From Phocoenobacter atlanticus subsp. cyclopteri (GTDB lineage Bacteria; Pseudomonadota; Gammaproteobacteria; Enterobacterales; Pasteurellaceae), in NCBI RefSeq assembly GCF_018343795.1, contig NZ_CP074346.1:1426001-1490000 (forward strand): DNA of 64,000 nucleotides. Direction: 5' to 3'. The first letter of the stretch is position 1. Each line of letters begins with the position of its first letter. Shown here piece after piece: positions 39,663-48,322 of this stretch. Made by a program: the position numbers and the translations under genes. A model generated the notes under the pieces. That model did not search any database, was not told the DNA's origin, and saw only the letters and a list, made by a program, of their open reading frames with translations.

Positions 39663-40613
39663 TTAAGCACCAAACATTGCTGAAATTGACTCTTCATTGC
39701 TAATACGACGAATCGCTTCTGCCAACATTCCTGATAAAGTTAATTGTCTTACTTTACCTAATGCAAGGATTTCTGGTGTTAAACCAATAGTATCCGTCAC
39801 CACAATTTCATCTAATGCAGGATTACTTAAATTCTTAACTGCATTACCAGATAGGACAGGGTGTGTTGCATAAGCAAATACTCGTCTTGCACCACGTTCT
39901 TTTAAGGCTTCCGCCGCTTTACCTAATGTGCCACCAGTATCAATCATATCATCAACCAAAATACAATCACGATCGTTAACATCACCAATAATGTGCATTA
40001 CTTGTGCGACATTTGCTTTTGGACGACGCTTATCAATAATCGCCATATCAGTATCGTTTAACAGTTTTGCTACTGCTCTTGCTCGTACTACACCACCAAT
40101 ATCAGGGGAGACGACAATTGGATTAACTAAATCACTTTTCTTTAAAATGTCATCAATTAATACTGGTGAACCAAATACGTTATCAACAGGCACATCAAAG
40201 AAACCTTGAATTTGCTCTGCGTGTAGGTCACAAGTTAACACTCGATCGACGCCTACACTTGAAAGAAAGTCTGCCACTACTTTTGCGGTAATTGGAACAC
40301 GCGCTGAGCGTACGCGACGATCTTGTCTTGCATAACCAAAATAAGGGATAACTGCGGTAATACGACCTGCAGATGCACGGCGAAGGGCATCAATCATTAC
40401 CACTAATTCCATTAAATTATCATTAGTTGGTGCACAAGTGGATTGAATGATAAAGATATCTCCACCTCGGACATTTTCATTAATTTGTACTTGAATTTCA
40501 CCATCACTGAAACGGCTAACCGTTGCATTTCCTAGCGAAGTATAAAGACGGTTTGCAATTCGGTTTGCAAGTTCAGGAACCGCATTCCCTGCGAAAATTT
40601 GAAGATCGGACAT
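39663..40613 (-). CDS. prs: Ribose-phosphate pyrophosphokinase Prs
   Basis: A 316-residue cytoplasmic enzyme making PRPP from ribose-5-phosphate and ATP. It starts [19 protein letters not shown] as in enteric Prs (315). The nucleotide segment [16 protein letters not shown], flexible loop and PRPP motif [18 protein letters not shown] are intact. The ATG at 40611-40613 has an AGAGGT site. The frame is also open backwards through ispE without a stop (see ispE), so a fused product is possible; I read prs as having its own start. Confidence 0.93.
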   Translation of the reverse strand: MSDLQIFAGNAVPELANRIANRLYTSLGNATVSRFSDGEIQVQINENVRGGDIFIIQSTCAPTNDNLMELVVMIDALRRASAGRITAVIPYFGYARQDRRVRSARVPITAKVVADFLSSVGVDRVLTCDLHAEQIQGFFDVPVDNVFGSPVLIDDILKKSDLVNPIVVSPDIGGVVRARAVAKLLNDTDMAIIDKRRPKANVAQVMHIIGDVNDRDCILVDDMIDTGGTLGKAAEALKERGARRVFAYATHPVLSGNAVKNLSNPALDEIVVTDTIGLTPEILALGKVRQLTLSGMLAEAIRRISNEESISAMFGA

Positions 40614-40634
40614 TGTGTAAGAACCTCTAGTAGT

Positions 40635-41480
40635 TAAAAAAAATAAATTCAGTTTTTGATGCAAAGGAGAGATGTTTTTCCCTCTTGCAATAAAGCCAGT
40701 CACTCCTTCTGGCTTTGATAAAAAGACTTTCTCTGCTGCTTCCTTTGTATCAAATTCAGAAAAAATACAAGCACCTGTACCTGTAAGCCTAGTCGGGGCA
40801 TATTGTACCAACCAGTTAATAAGATATTCAACCTCTGAATAGTGATCTTTAACAACTTTTTCGCAATCGTTTTCCCATTTTTTTATTAATAATTGATCTA
40901 ACGTAAATTTTGGGGTATTTCTTGGAAGATTAGGATTACTAAAAATTGTTTTAGTCGAAATGTGTACATCTGGTTTTAAAACTAAATACCACTTTTGTTG
41001 GGGTTCACAAAAAGTTAATCGCTCCCCCACTCCTTCAGCCAAAGCTGCTCGCCCTTGTACAAAAATTGGCACATCAGCTCCTAAAATCAAACCTAAATCC
41101 GCTAATTCTTGTAATGAAAGTCCTAATTTCCATAAATAGTTTAAACCCACTAAGACTGTTGCTGCATTGGATGAGCCTCCCCCCAATCCTCCCCCCATTG
41201 GTAACCTTTTAGTAACAGTCATTTTTGCACCCAATTTAGGATTAGTGTAAGCGGGATGATTTTGTAATAATTTTGCCGCTTTATAAATTAAATTTTGCTC
41301 AGTAGGGACACTTTCAATTTCATTTAATAATTCAATTTTACTTTCTTGAGTCACTTCAATTTCAATTTCATCGCCAAAATCTAAAAACTGAAAAAGGGTT
41401 TGTAGCTCGTGATAACCATCAGGTCGTTGACCATTAATATATAAAAATAAATTTAGCTTGGCGGGGCTTGGTAAAATCAT
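40635..41480 (-). CDS. ispE: 4-diphosphocytidyl-2-C-methyl-D-erythritol kinase IspE (in frame with prs)
   Basis: A GHMP kinase of the MEP isoprenoid pathway. It has the start [24 protein letters not shown], the ATP loop [15 protein letters not shown] near 95-109 and the end [11 protein letters not shown]...NISPLHQK. E. coli IspE (283) stops shortly after SPLHRAML. Here a T8 run (40636-40643 on the plus strand as A8) carries the frame past the expected end into prs, giving one 605-codon ORF. With seven T the frame would end at TAA after 281 residues. The coordinates given mark the expected IspE part. Confidence 0.88.
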
Positions 41481-41481
41481 C

Positions 41482-42123
41482 TTAATATTTCCAGTTATCT
41501 ATGCGAATTTTTAAGGTTTGTTGACTGTTTTGTAGAATGATTAATTTAGGTAAATTCGGTTGTTTATCTTCGTGATATGCCACATAACTCACTTGCCAAC
41601 GTTGCCCATTCAACGCATAGTTAAATTGAGATAACTGACGTTTTTCATTCACAATATAATCAGAAGTGGCACTTGGCAAGCCTTTTAACCAATCACCAAA
41701 TTGTTCAATGGGAAAACTAAATCCTACCATATTTTTAATAAGTTGATTTGTATCCTTGCCTGTTCGTGTTCGACCTTTATTATCTGAAATTGTCAGACCT
41801 TGTGGGTGACGATTGAGAGTGAGAGATTGACTGGATAAACTTGAAGAAAGAATAAAATTAAAATGTTGAGGATCTTGATATTTCCAATTAAATAAAGAAG
41901 AAAAACGTTCTTTCGGCTGTGTTGAAATATACCCAAATTGTCCTTTGGTTTGGTATGATTTTATTTTTTTAAGTTGAGTTAGTTGTGCCTTCCATTGAGA
42001 ATCGGAATGTGAAATTGTGACTTTATTTTTAACCTGCGTAGGCGCATCTAATATTGATGTACAAGCAGAAATAATCCAAATACTACTAATTAAACTTAAC
42101 TTTAAAATTGATTGAATATTCAT
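41482..42123 (-). CDS. lolB: Outer-membrane lipoprotein receptor LolB
   Basis: A 213-residue lipoprotein that receives lipoproteins from LolA and inserts them in the outer membrane. The N-terminus [23 protein letters not shown] has a lipobox ending at Cys21. The LolB fold is suggested by [26 protein letters not shown] and WLKGLP. The ATG at 42121-42123 is preferred over a TTG five codons earlier. Only 1 bp separates it from ispE; lolB-ispE-prs is the standard order in gamma-proteobacteria. Confidence 0.92.
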   Translation of the reverse strand: MNIQSILKLSLISSIWIISACTSILDAPTQVKNKVTISHSDSQWKAQLTQLKKIKSYQTKGQFGYISTQPKERFSSLFNWKYQDPQHFNFILSSSLSSQSLTLNRHPQGLTISDNKGRTRTGKDTNQLIKNMVGFSFPIEQFGDWLKGLPSATSDYIVNEKRQLSQFNYALNGQRWQVSYVAYHEDKQPNLPKLIILQNSQQTLKIRIDNWKY

Positions 42124-42333
42124 TATTTTTCTAAACAAATGAGAATAACTATAATAATAACAGATTTTTATTTAAAGATCAGCGGTAACATTTTTATAAA
42201 ATTATGCAAAATACAACGTTCTATCAACCATACGCTGAATTATTATGCTAAATAGCAAAAATTATTGTTGTATGATTAAGATTACTTCTGCATAATGCCT
42301 CCGCTTTTAAATTTTAACTAATGGAGTAAACAA

Positions 42334-42930
42334 ATGAAAAAAGCATTTTTAATTACAGCGTTATCTTTGGGTCTAACTACGTCAGTAATTGCACAACAAG
42401 GAATTTATGTGCAAGGTGATTTAGGTTATTCATCAATCAAAATAAAGTCTGAAAATCACAAAGAAAAATCAAAAGGTTTATCACCACGCCTTAGTCTTGG
42501 TTATAACTTTGGTGATGTTCGTGTAGCGTTAGACTATACACATTACAAAAATAAAACAATCTCTGAAAAATTAAATAATAATAGAATGGATAAATTTACT
42601 CAGAAATTTAATAGTTTTGGTGTATCTGCTATCTATGACTTTTCTCTTGATCTACCAGTAACACCTTATATCGGTGCAAGAATTTCATCAAATCATTGGA
42701 AATTTATTTCTAAAGAGAGCAATACACGTAACCAAAATATCAATACTCACAAATATAGTAAATCGAAAGTTGGTTTAGGTCTTTTAGTTGGTACAAGTTA
42801 CAACTTAATGCCAAATTTAGATCTTGATGTAGGTTATCATTACAACTATTGGGGTAAATTTAAAATAGATAATAGTAAGGTAAAAATTAATAGCCACGAG
42901 TTTTCAACAGGTTTACGCTATACTTTCTAA
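42334..42930 (+). CDS. Opacity-family outer-membrane beta-barrel protein
   Basis: A 198-residue exported protein. The signal peptide MKKAFLITALSLGLTTSVIAQ is followed by QGIYVQGDLGYSSIK and alternating strands up to the C-terminal SHEFSTGLRYTF, ending in Phe. It fits an eight-stranded porin/opacity (Opa-like) barrel, as in several Pasteurellaceae surface proteins. Charged loops (Lys/Asn-rich, around residues 35-45 and 78-95) would be exposed. The role may be adhesion or structural; sequence does not say. Confidence 0.82.
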   Translation: MKKAFLITALSLGLTTSVIAQQGIYVQGDLGYSSIKIKSENHKEKSKGLSPRLSLGYNFGDVRVALDYTHYKNKTISEKLNNNRMDKFTQKFNSFGVSAIYDFSLDLPVTPYIGARISSNHWKFISKESNTRNQNINTHKYSKSKVGLGLLVGTSYNLMPNLDLDVGYHYNYWGKFKIDNSKVKINSHEFSTGLRYTF

Positions 42931-42973
42931 TTTTAGTTATTATTACTAATCTAATATTATCGTCATCATATAT

Positions 42974-42997
42974 GGGAATATTAAATTTAATATTTCC
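42974..42997. terminator. AT-rich hairpin between the opacity gene and the accessory island
   Basis: GGGAATATTAAA pairs with TTTAATATTTCC (one G-T pair) without a loop separation of note. It lies between convergent genes, but there is no clear T-tract, so function is uncertain. Confidence 0.35.
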
Positions 42998-43122
42998 ATA
43001 AATATATGTTGTCAAATAGAGCCATATCCTGCTTCCATAATACGTCAATGGGTTTAATAATTGATAAAATATAGCGGTTACATTCAGTTCGAAATTTACC
43101 ATTTTTATACTCTTAAGTCTCT

Positions 43123-43632
43123 TTATTTAGTCTTAGAATAAATAACCACAACGGGATCATTATATTCAAAACTAACACCATAATTTCTTTTTTGATAAGT
43201 AAAATATAAATCTACTCTTTCTTTGTCCTTTTTAGACATTTTTATTGCTTGAGATAAGATCTCCAAAAGTTGCCTACTCACATCATCATTTATTGGCTTT
43301 CCTTGTACTGATGAAGCTAATATAACTAATGGAGATAAATCAGTTTCAATTCTCTTTCCATCATTAATAAATAATGTAGATAAAACAGTGGTTATATTAT
43401 CTTTATCATCAAATTTTAATCCCACAAAAAAGTCATCATTAAATTTATACAACCCCTCTTTTTCTTTACGGATTATAGACTTTGGAAGTTGGTAATAATT
43501 TATTTGTTTAGCTTTAAACTCTTCATTAACAATTTTCCTATATTCACTATATCCTAAATTATTTACTCTATCTTCTGCTATAGATAACACAGGAAAAAGT
43601 AATACAAAAAAAGCAATTAATTTAATTTTCAT
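43123..43632 (-). CDS. Small exported protein of unknown function
   Basis: A 169-residue protein with a signal peptide (MKIKLIAFFVLLFPVLSIAED). The rest is soluble and charged, with a strand-rich end (DLYFTYQKRNYGVSFEYNDPVVVIYSK). I know no family for it. It is the last gene on this strand in the toxin/immunity island and of the same size (about 170) as the two broken exported-protein genes at 43699 and 46995, but the sequences are not clearly alike. A periplasmic immunity or accessory role is only a guess from position. Confidence 0.6.
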   Translation of the reverse strand: MKIKLIAFFVLLFPVLSIAEDRVNNLGYSEYRKIVNEEFKAKQINYYQLPKSIIRKEKEGLYKFNDDFFVGLKFDDKDNITTVLSTLFINDGKRIETDLSPLVILASSVQGKPINDDVSRQLLEILSQAIKMSKKDKERVDLYFTYQKRNYGVSFEYNDPVVVIYSKTK

Positions 43633-43698
43633 TTTAAATCCTTCTTAAATATAGAATTATTTTTTACGGTTTAAAGACTGAATAAGCATAAACTACAC

Positions 43699-44207
43699 TT
43701 ATTCTACAAACAGCTCTTTTTTCTTAATATCAAAAACTTCTTCTACTTTTTTAAGACAATATCCTGTCAGTGGCTTCATTTCTTCATAACTAGAACATAC
43801 AACTAAATAATCATTAGCTTTATTTAGAGTCTGACCGATAAAAGCAGATTTATAAACTGTAATCATTCCCTCTTCATTTTTTAAATAAAAATCTGTCTTT
43901 GCATACAAAAATACAAACTTCCGATTTCTAACTTTCACTATATTCCCAGAATAACCTCCCCCTATTTTAGTTTTATCTATTTCATACAAATTACTAATAT
44001 CAATAAGATTTGTTTTTGCCAAAAACTTAGCCTCTGAATGTGCCTTTTTTTATTATACTCTTCTTTTGGTATATTCTTATCATTTGTAAAAGATATTACA
44101 CGAACTCCATCAATAGTCTCATCAGTTAATTTTTTTATCACTGCTTGTACACTATTACCAATAGTAGTAAATAATGCGAGCAATAAAATTATTTGTGTTT
44201 TCTTCAT
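43699..44207 (-). pseudogene. Exported ~169-residue protein, frameshifted (copy 2)
   Basis: The first frame gives a signal peptide (MKKTQIILLLALFTTIGNSVQA) and TDETIDGVRVISF. It shifts at a seven-base A run (plus strand T7, 44045-44051). The second frame continues FLAKTNLIDISNLYEID...FVFLY...EEMKPLTGYCLKKVEEVFDIKKKELF. One added base joins them (NKKKAHSEAKFLAKT), which matches the paralogue at 46995-47512 (NKKKAHQDAESFAKI). Both copies share EEMKPLTGxCLKKVEEVFDIKRK. No known family. It follows the second immunity gene. Confidence 0.78.
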
Positions 44208-44347
44208 TTCTCTAATCTCCTAATTTATCAGAAATAATTAAGTTAAATAACTCACTCTATTTTACAAAAAATAAAGTAAATCTAACCGCTATTAAAATAG
44301 TATTATCTACTCTTTGGGTCATAAAATAAGCATAATAATTTAGTTTA

Positions 44348-44947
44348 TTAATCAAGTAATGGTAACTCACCTCTAGCACGATTAAGTAACAGAAAAAATT
44401 GCTTATTTAATAGGTAAGGATAAAGCAAAGATTTATCATAAATAATTGCGACAGTCTCTTGTATTCTATGATTACTTCTTTCTGGGTAATAATCATGATA
44501 AATTTCATAGCTGTCTGCTTTTTCCTTTACAAAAAGAGTCGGTCCATACCAATCATAGCTTATATCCTCTTCAAAAATATCTTTTCCTTCTTCTTCAAAT
44601 ACTACGCTACAAGGCTGAAGGTACGCTATTTTTTTCCTGATATATTTTTCTCGCTGAATATATTCTTCTTTTGAAGATATCCCACTAAGCCACTGCATAA
44701 TATCAGGGGCTTTACAATTTTCTTTTTGGGCAAGAAAACAGAGCAAAAGAAAACTATCTCGAGGAGATTTATTTTTAATAATTAACTGTTTTTCATCTAT
44801 AAAAAAACAATTTACATAATCATAGAAACCATATTCGTCTGCATCATCAAAAATACATAAGGTATTAGCAACCATTGAATACCACTCTTGAGTTGATTTT
44901 TTCATAAAATCAAGCAAATAAAACTGCATTAATTCTTCTGTTTTCAT
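44348..44947 (-). CDS. Probable immunity protein for the TNT-like toxin
   Basis: A 199-residue acidic protein without signal peptide or membrane segment. Its ATG lies 1 bp after the toxin stop, and the toxin's last codons (GGAAAG) form its ribosome-binding site, the tight coupling expected of an immunity gene. The sequence is rich in Asp, Glu and Tyr (EEEGKDIFEEDISYDWYG). No family is recognised. Function is inferred from position: TNT toxins need a cytosolic inhibitor. Confidence 0.65.
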   Translation of the reverse strand: MKTEELMQFYLLDFMKKSTQEWYSMVANTLCIFDDADEYGFYDYVNCFFIDEKQLIIKNKSPRDSFLLLCFLAQKENCKAPDIMQWLSGISSKEEYIQREKYIRKKIAYLQPCSVVFEEEGKDIFEEDISYDWYGPTLFVKEKADSYEIYHDYYPERSNHRIQETVAIIYDKSLLYPYLLNKQFFLLLNRARGELPLLD

Positions 44948-44948
44948 A

Positions 44949-46694
44949 CTACTTTCCTATAAATTCTAAATAACCTCTATCAGGATCTACCAACTTATTA
45001 ATAGGAGTATGATGATCCTGTATTCCCAACCCCTTTTTATCAAACCAAGGAGTTACCTTACTTCTTGAACTATCAAAAGGTTTTTTAACCTTGAATTTAA
45101 AAATTTCATAATCAGATTCTTTACCTAGCATCGCTCTTTTCTCAAAAGGAACGCCTTCTGGAGCAGTATATCTACCTGTATCTTCTATTGGATTATAATT
45201 TTTCCTTTTTTTATGAACATACCTCGTTAATATATCTCCCTCTTGAAATTGCTGCTTCTTATATGTACCTGGTAATCCATCAAAATCTTTGGTGTTATCA
45301 GGATATATATCCCAACCTTTTTCATCCTTCCAATTTTGTGCCTTTGCCTTATTTCTAGCTTTTTCAATTTCTCCTCGTTTATTAATATTTTTATGTAACT
45401 CTTTATTAAATCTGCGATTATTTTTTCCTATATTATTACCAGAGTAAGCTTTCTTTACTTGCCCTTTATTACTAATTTTCTTATGTAGCTCTTCATTAAA
45501 ATGAATATTATTTTTACCAATATTATTTATTGGAGTCTTATTTAATTTTTTCACAAATTTAATTACTTTTGCTACAGGAATTGCACTAATACAAGCAACT
45601 GCAAATTCCCACCCACTTTTGTTTACTATATTTTGAAAATCACCTACAGGAGTAAAGCTAAGTACCATCTCACTAAACTCTCTAGCTTCATCAGTAATCT
45701 CCATACTACTAGTCATTTTATCTACTCTAGGAGCAACCTTTTTATATACATCTTCTTCACCATACCCCATTCCTATAGCAGAAGGTTTATATTTATTGGT
45801 ATTTCTAGATGTATTTGTTGCCAACCCACTCTCATAATCCACACCACCATTACTTTCAAAAGCCTTTGGTTTTGGCTGTTTCTGACGAGCAGAGTAGTCA
45901 TCTTTAAAACCATTTACCTTATTTTGATTATCAATCCTATCAACATTATTTTTATCAAAATGAATATCCGCATTAATCTTTGGATGTAGTTTTCTTTCTA
46001 AACTGGTATTTATACTGATACTGTTATCTATATTCAGTTTGATATTAGGAATATAATCTTTTGAAGGAGTAATAGGCGAAATTTCATCAATTGATAAACG
46101 ACTCCCATTATTTTTTTCAACAGAAGTGATTTTAGATGTATTTATCTTCAACTCACCGCCATTAAATTTTGGTGAAGTAATGGAAGGCCAATTCACTTTC
46201 TGTGTCGTATTAATCAACGATGCGATAGAGGAGACATCTGCTTTAAATTCGTCCAATTCTGGAGAATGAGTGGATGACATATTGACACTTAATTGTGTAT
46301 CAGTTGATTGTCCCAATGAAGTTGATGGGATAGCCTCGGTGGTGATTTTTCCAACTTTGTGTAACGAGTTATTTGATGGCTCGAATGAGGTTGAAGGTAT
46401 CGCCTTTATCTTAATCTTAATCTTAATCTCTTTAGTATTTGAAGACCAATTTATTTTTGATGATTTATGATTAAATGAATAATCTTTCTCTGAAATTTTA
46501 TTCAAATACTCATTTCTTTTATCTGCTAAACTCGGCGTTAAATAGTCCTTTTTGCCATCATCAAAATTAACATTTAAATGACTTAAAGTAGAGGATTGAT
46601 TGGCTAAATTATTTTTAGCTGAATCCATTAATTCATTTGGTGAAGCGGTGTGAGTATTTTTAGCTACTACATCTTCACTTTGTAACTCACTCAT
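44949..46694 (-). CDS. Orphan polymorphic toxin with TNT-like C-terminal domain (5' end probably truncated)
   Basis: A 581-residue ORF. Residues 1-300 are low-complexity, Ser/Thr/Asn/Lys-rich with repeated AIPSTS segments. A hydrophobic pretoxin-like part follows (FTPVGDFQNIVNKSGWEFAVACISAIPVAK, about 345-385). Then comes a roughly 30-residue unit present twice (NIGKNN..FN.ELHK.I), and the end, about 472-581, resembles TNT domains: R491 in ILTRYV, GRYTAPEGVPFEKRA, KKPF, TPWFDKKGLGIQ (Gln near 559) and GYLEFI. TNT of Mycobacterium tuberculosis hydrolyses NAD+. The ATG has no properly spaced ribosome-binding site, and the frame continues upstream as FHA-like IDTPNTNITGEISIGNASWE to a stop, so this is probably the C-terminal end of a lost TpsA/CdiA. 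Confidence 0.72.
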   Translation of the reverse strand: MSELQSEDVVAKNTHTASPNELMDSAKNNLANQSSTLSHLNVNFDDGKKDYLTPSLADKRNEYLNKISEKDYSFNHKSSKINWSSNTKEIKIKIKIKAIPSTSFEPSNNSLHKVGKITTEAIPSTSLGQSTDTQLSVNMSSTHSPELDEFKADVSSIASLINTTQKVNWPSITSPKFNGGELKINTSKITSVEKNNGSRLSIDEISPITPSKDYIPNIKLNIDNSISINTSLERKLHPKINADIHFDKNNVDRIDNQNKVNGFKDDYSARQKQPKPKAFESNGGVDYESGLATNTSRNTNKYKPSAIGMGYGEEDVYKKVAPRVDKMTSSMEITDEAREFSEMVLSFTPVGDFQNIVNKSGWEFAVACISAIPVAKVIKFVKKLNKTPINNIGKNNIHFNEELHKKISNKGQVKKAYSGNNIGKNNRRFNKELHKNINKRGEIEKARNKAKAQNWKDEKGWDIYPDNTKDFDGLPGTYKKQQFQEGDILTRYVHKKRKNYNPIEDTGRYTAPEGVPFEKRAMLGKESDYEIFKFKVKKPFDSSRSKVTPWFDKKGLGIQDHHTPINKLVDPDRGYLEFIGK

Positions 46695-46994
46695 TTCCCA
46701 ACTAGCATTGCCAATACTGATTTCACCTGTGATATTGGTATTTGGTGTATCAATATCTAAATATGCAAAATGAATAGCTTTAAGTTTACTAAGTTTTTAA
46801 AGAACATATTAACTATCTTAATAGAATAAAAAATATCTATAATAAAGATACGTGTAGAGCGGTGTGATTTAAATAAAAATTTGCAATTTTTAACTGCCCT
46901 CAAAAACAAGGAATAGTAATGCTCAAAACCTAGATTTTTGAAGTAAATTTTGAAAACTACCATTAAAACCTAAAAGAATTTACTAAAAATACTC
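46695..46994. other. 300-bp gap upstream of the toxin ORF
   Basis: The part next to the toxin (46695-46805) stays open in the toxin frame and reads like a TpsA segment, ending at a TAA. The remainder is AT-rich, with an uptake-signal-like GAGCGGTGTGATTTAAATAA at about 46858-46877 followed by AAAATTTGCAATTTTT. No promoter or gene start is evident. Confidence 0.6.
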
Positions 46995-47512
46995 TTATTC
47001 CATAATCATATCTTTTCTCTTAATATCAAAAACTTCTTCTACTTTTTTAAGGCAAGCACCTGTCAGTGGCTTCATTTCTTCATCACTCGCACATACAACA
47101 AAATATTCATTAGTATTTTTCTTAGTTTTACCCATAAATGATGATTTATAAATATTAATTTTTTCACCATTCTTTAAAGTAACCCCCATATTTATATATA
47201 AAAATACAAATTTTCTATCTTTAGCTCGCACTATTCCACCAAAATAACCACCTGTTATTTTTCTTCATCTATATCAAAGAGATCATTTATTTCCTTAAAA
47301 CTTATTTTTGCAAAAGACTCAGCATCTTGATGTGCTTTTTTCTTATTATAATCTTCTTCTTTTGGCTCTTTGCCAAGAGTAAAAGAACCAACAACTATTC
47401 CATCAATAGTTTCTTGATTTGCTTCTTGCATATCTATTGCTAATGAAGTATTACCTACAGTAATAAATAATATTACTGACATTATTTGTAGTAAAAAATA
47501 TTTTTTAGTCAT
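46995..47512 (-). pseudogene. Exported ~172-residue protein, frameshifted (copy 1)
   Basis: Frame one starts MTKKYFLLQIMSVILFITVGNTSLA, a signal peptide, and runs through ETIDGIVVGSF and NDLFDIDEEK to a TAA at 47255-47257. Frame two continues GGYFGGIVRAKDRKFVFLY...EEMKPLTGACLKKVEEVFDIKRKDMIME. Adding one A to the A5 run (plus T5, 47258-47262) gives EEKITGGYFGGIVRAKDRK, collinear with copy 2. It is a paralogue of 43699-44207, placed after the first immunity gene. Confidence 0.78.
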
Positions 47513-47545
47513 ATTTTATATCCTTTATATTTTTAATATCCGAAT

Positions 47546-47998
47546 TTAATCTGGTATTTCAGGCAAAGGTGTATTCATATATTTTTGTAACCCTAATTTA
47601 AAATCATTATCTAATTTTTCTTCATCAATGACTTCTTTTATTTTGATTGCTTTTTTCTTAAGCAATTCAAAACACTGACTTATGCCATTAACCAAATACT
47701 CTCTTATTTCTATTTCTGTTTTATTTTGCCAAGCAGAAACTGGAATTGTTAAATCAATGGTATAAACCTGCTCACCCCGAACTTTCTTCAAAAACTCAGG
47801 ACCTTCTCCGCCATCAAAGTCACCTTCCTTACCACAAATACGAAAAATAATAGAAAAATACTCTAAATTCTTAAAATATCCACACATTTTTTCATCTGAA
47901 AGAAAAATTCTATTAAGTAGCACATGAGATGCTCCAAATATTCTTTGGGACTCTTTATTATAAGCACATATTTGTGCACTAAATCCGATTAAACTCAT
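47546..47998 (-). CDS. Probable immunity protein for the IS-truncated toxin
   Basis: A 150-residue cytoplasmic protein starting MSLIGFSAQICAYNKESQRIFG, with GGAGG 7 nt before the ATG; an in-frame TTG five codons earlier is not used. It carries TIDLTIPVSAWQNKTEIEIREYLVNGI and ends in PLPEIPD. I recognise no named immunity family. It starts 20 bp after the toxin fragment stop, the usual place for cdiI. Confidence 0.6.
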   Translation of the reverse strand: MSLIGFSAQICAYNKESQRIFGASHVLLNRIFLSDEKMCGYFKNLEYFSIIFRICGKEGDFDGGEGPEFLKKVRGEQVYTIDLTIPVSAWQNKTEIEIREYLVNGISQCFELLKKKAIKIKEVIDEEKLDNDFKLGLQKYMNTPLPEIPD

Positions 47999-48018
47999 TT
48001 TTAATACCTCCAATTATT

Positions 48019-48322
48019 ATTTATTGTTTTTTCTTTTATACTTAGGAATATAATTCGGATCATAATTAGGATGATTAGGATCTCTTTTTCCTGCCCAAGA
48101 TTCTTTATTCATTATCCCTGGTTTTTTCTCCGTTAAATAACGCTCTATTTTTTCTGCTCGTTTCCTTGGTATCTTTTTTGTTCCTAATTGTTTAGTTCGC
48201 CCTAAGTTTAACTCTTTTTTACTATATCTAGTGTTATGGTCTTTAGAAATTCCATATTTAAGGAAATTTCCATCTTTATCGTATAACTTATATACATCCG
48301 TAGGTTGATTACCTAACGTATT
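48019..48322 (-). pseudogene. Toxin C-terminal domain fragment, cut by the IS element
   Basis: The open frame runs from the IS boundary to a TAA at 48019-48021 without a plausible start codon. It reads NTLGNQPTDVYKLYDKDGNF, then LKYGISKDHNTRYS, PRKRAEKIERYLTEKKPGIM, NKESWAGKRDPNHPNYDP and a lysine-rich end. The YKLYDKDGNFLKYGIS and R-A-EKIER pattern recalls GIY-YIG-like nuclease toxins at the ends of polymorphic toxins, but this is a weak call. The rest of the parent protein is missing beyond the IS. Confidence 0.65.

Noticed and set aside
45633-45989. 118-codon plus-strand ORF inside the toxin gene
   Set aside because: Shadow of the Ser/Asn-rich coding sequence on the other strand; no start signals.
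46757-46963. 68-codon minus-strand ORF upstream of the toxin
   Set aside because: Composition is that of translated AT-rich DNA, it contains an uptake-signal-like sequence and overlaps the open upstream toxin frame.
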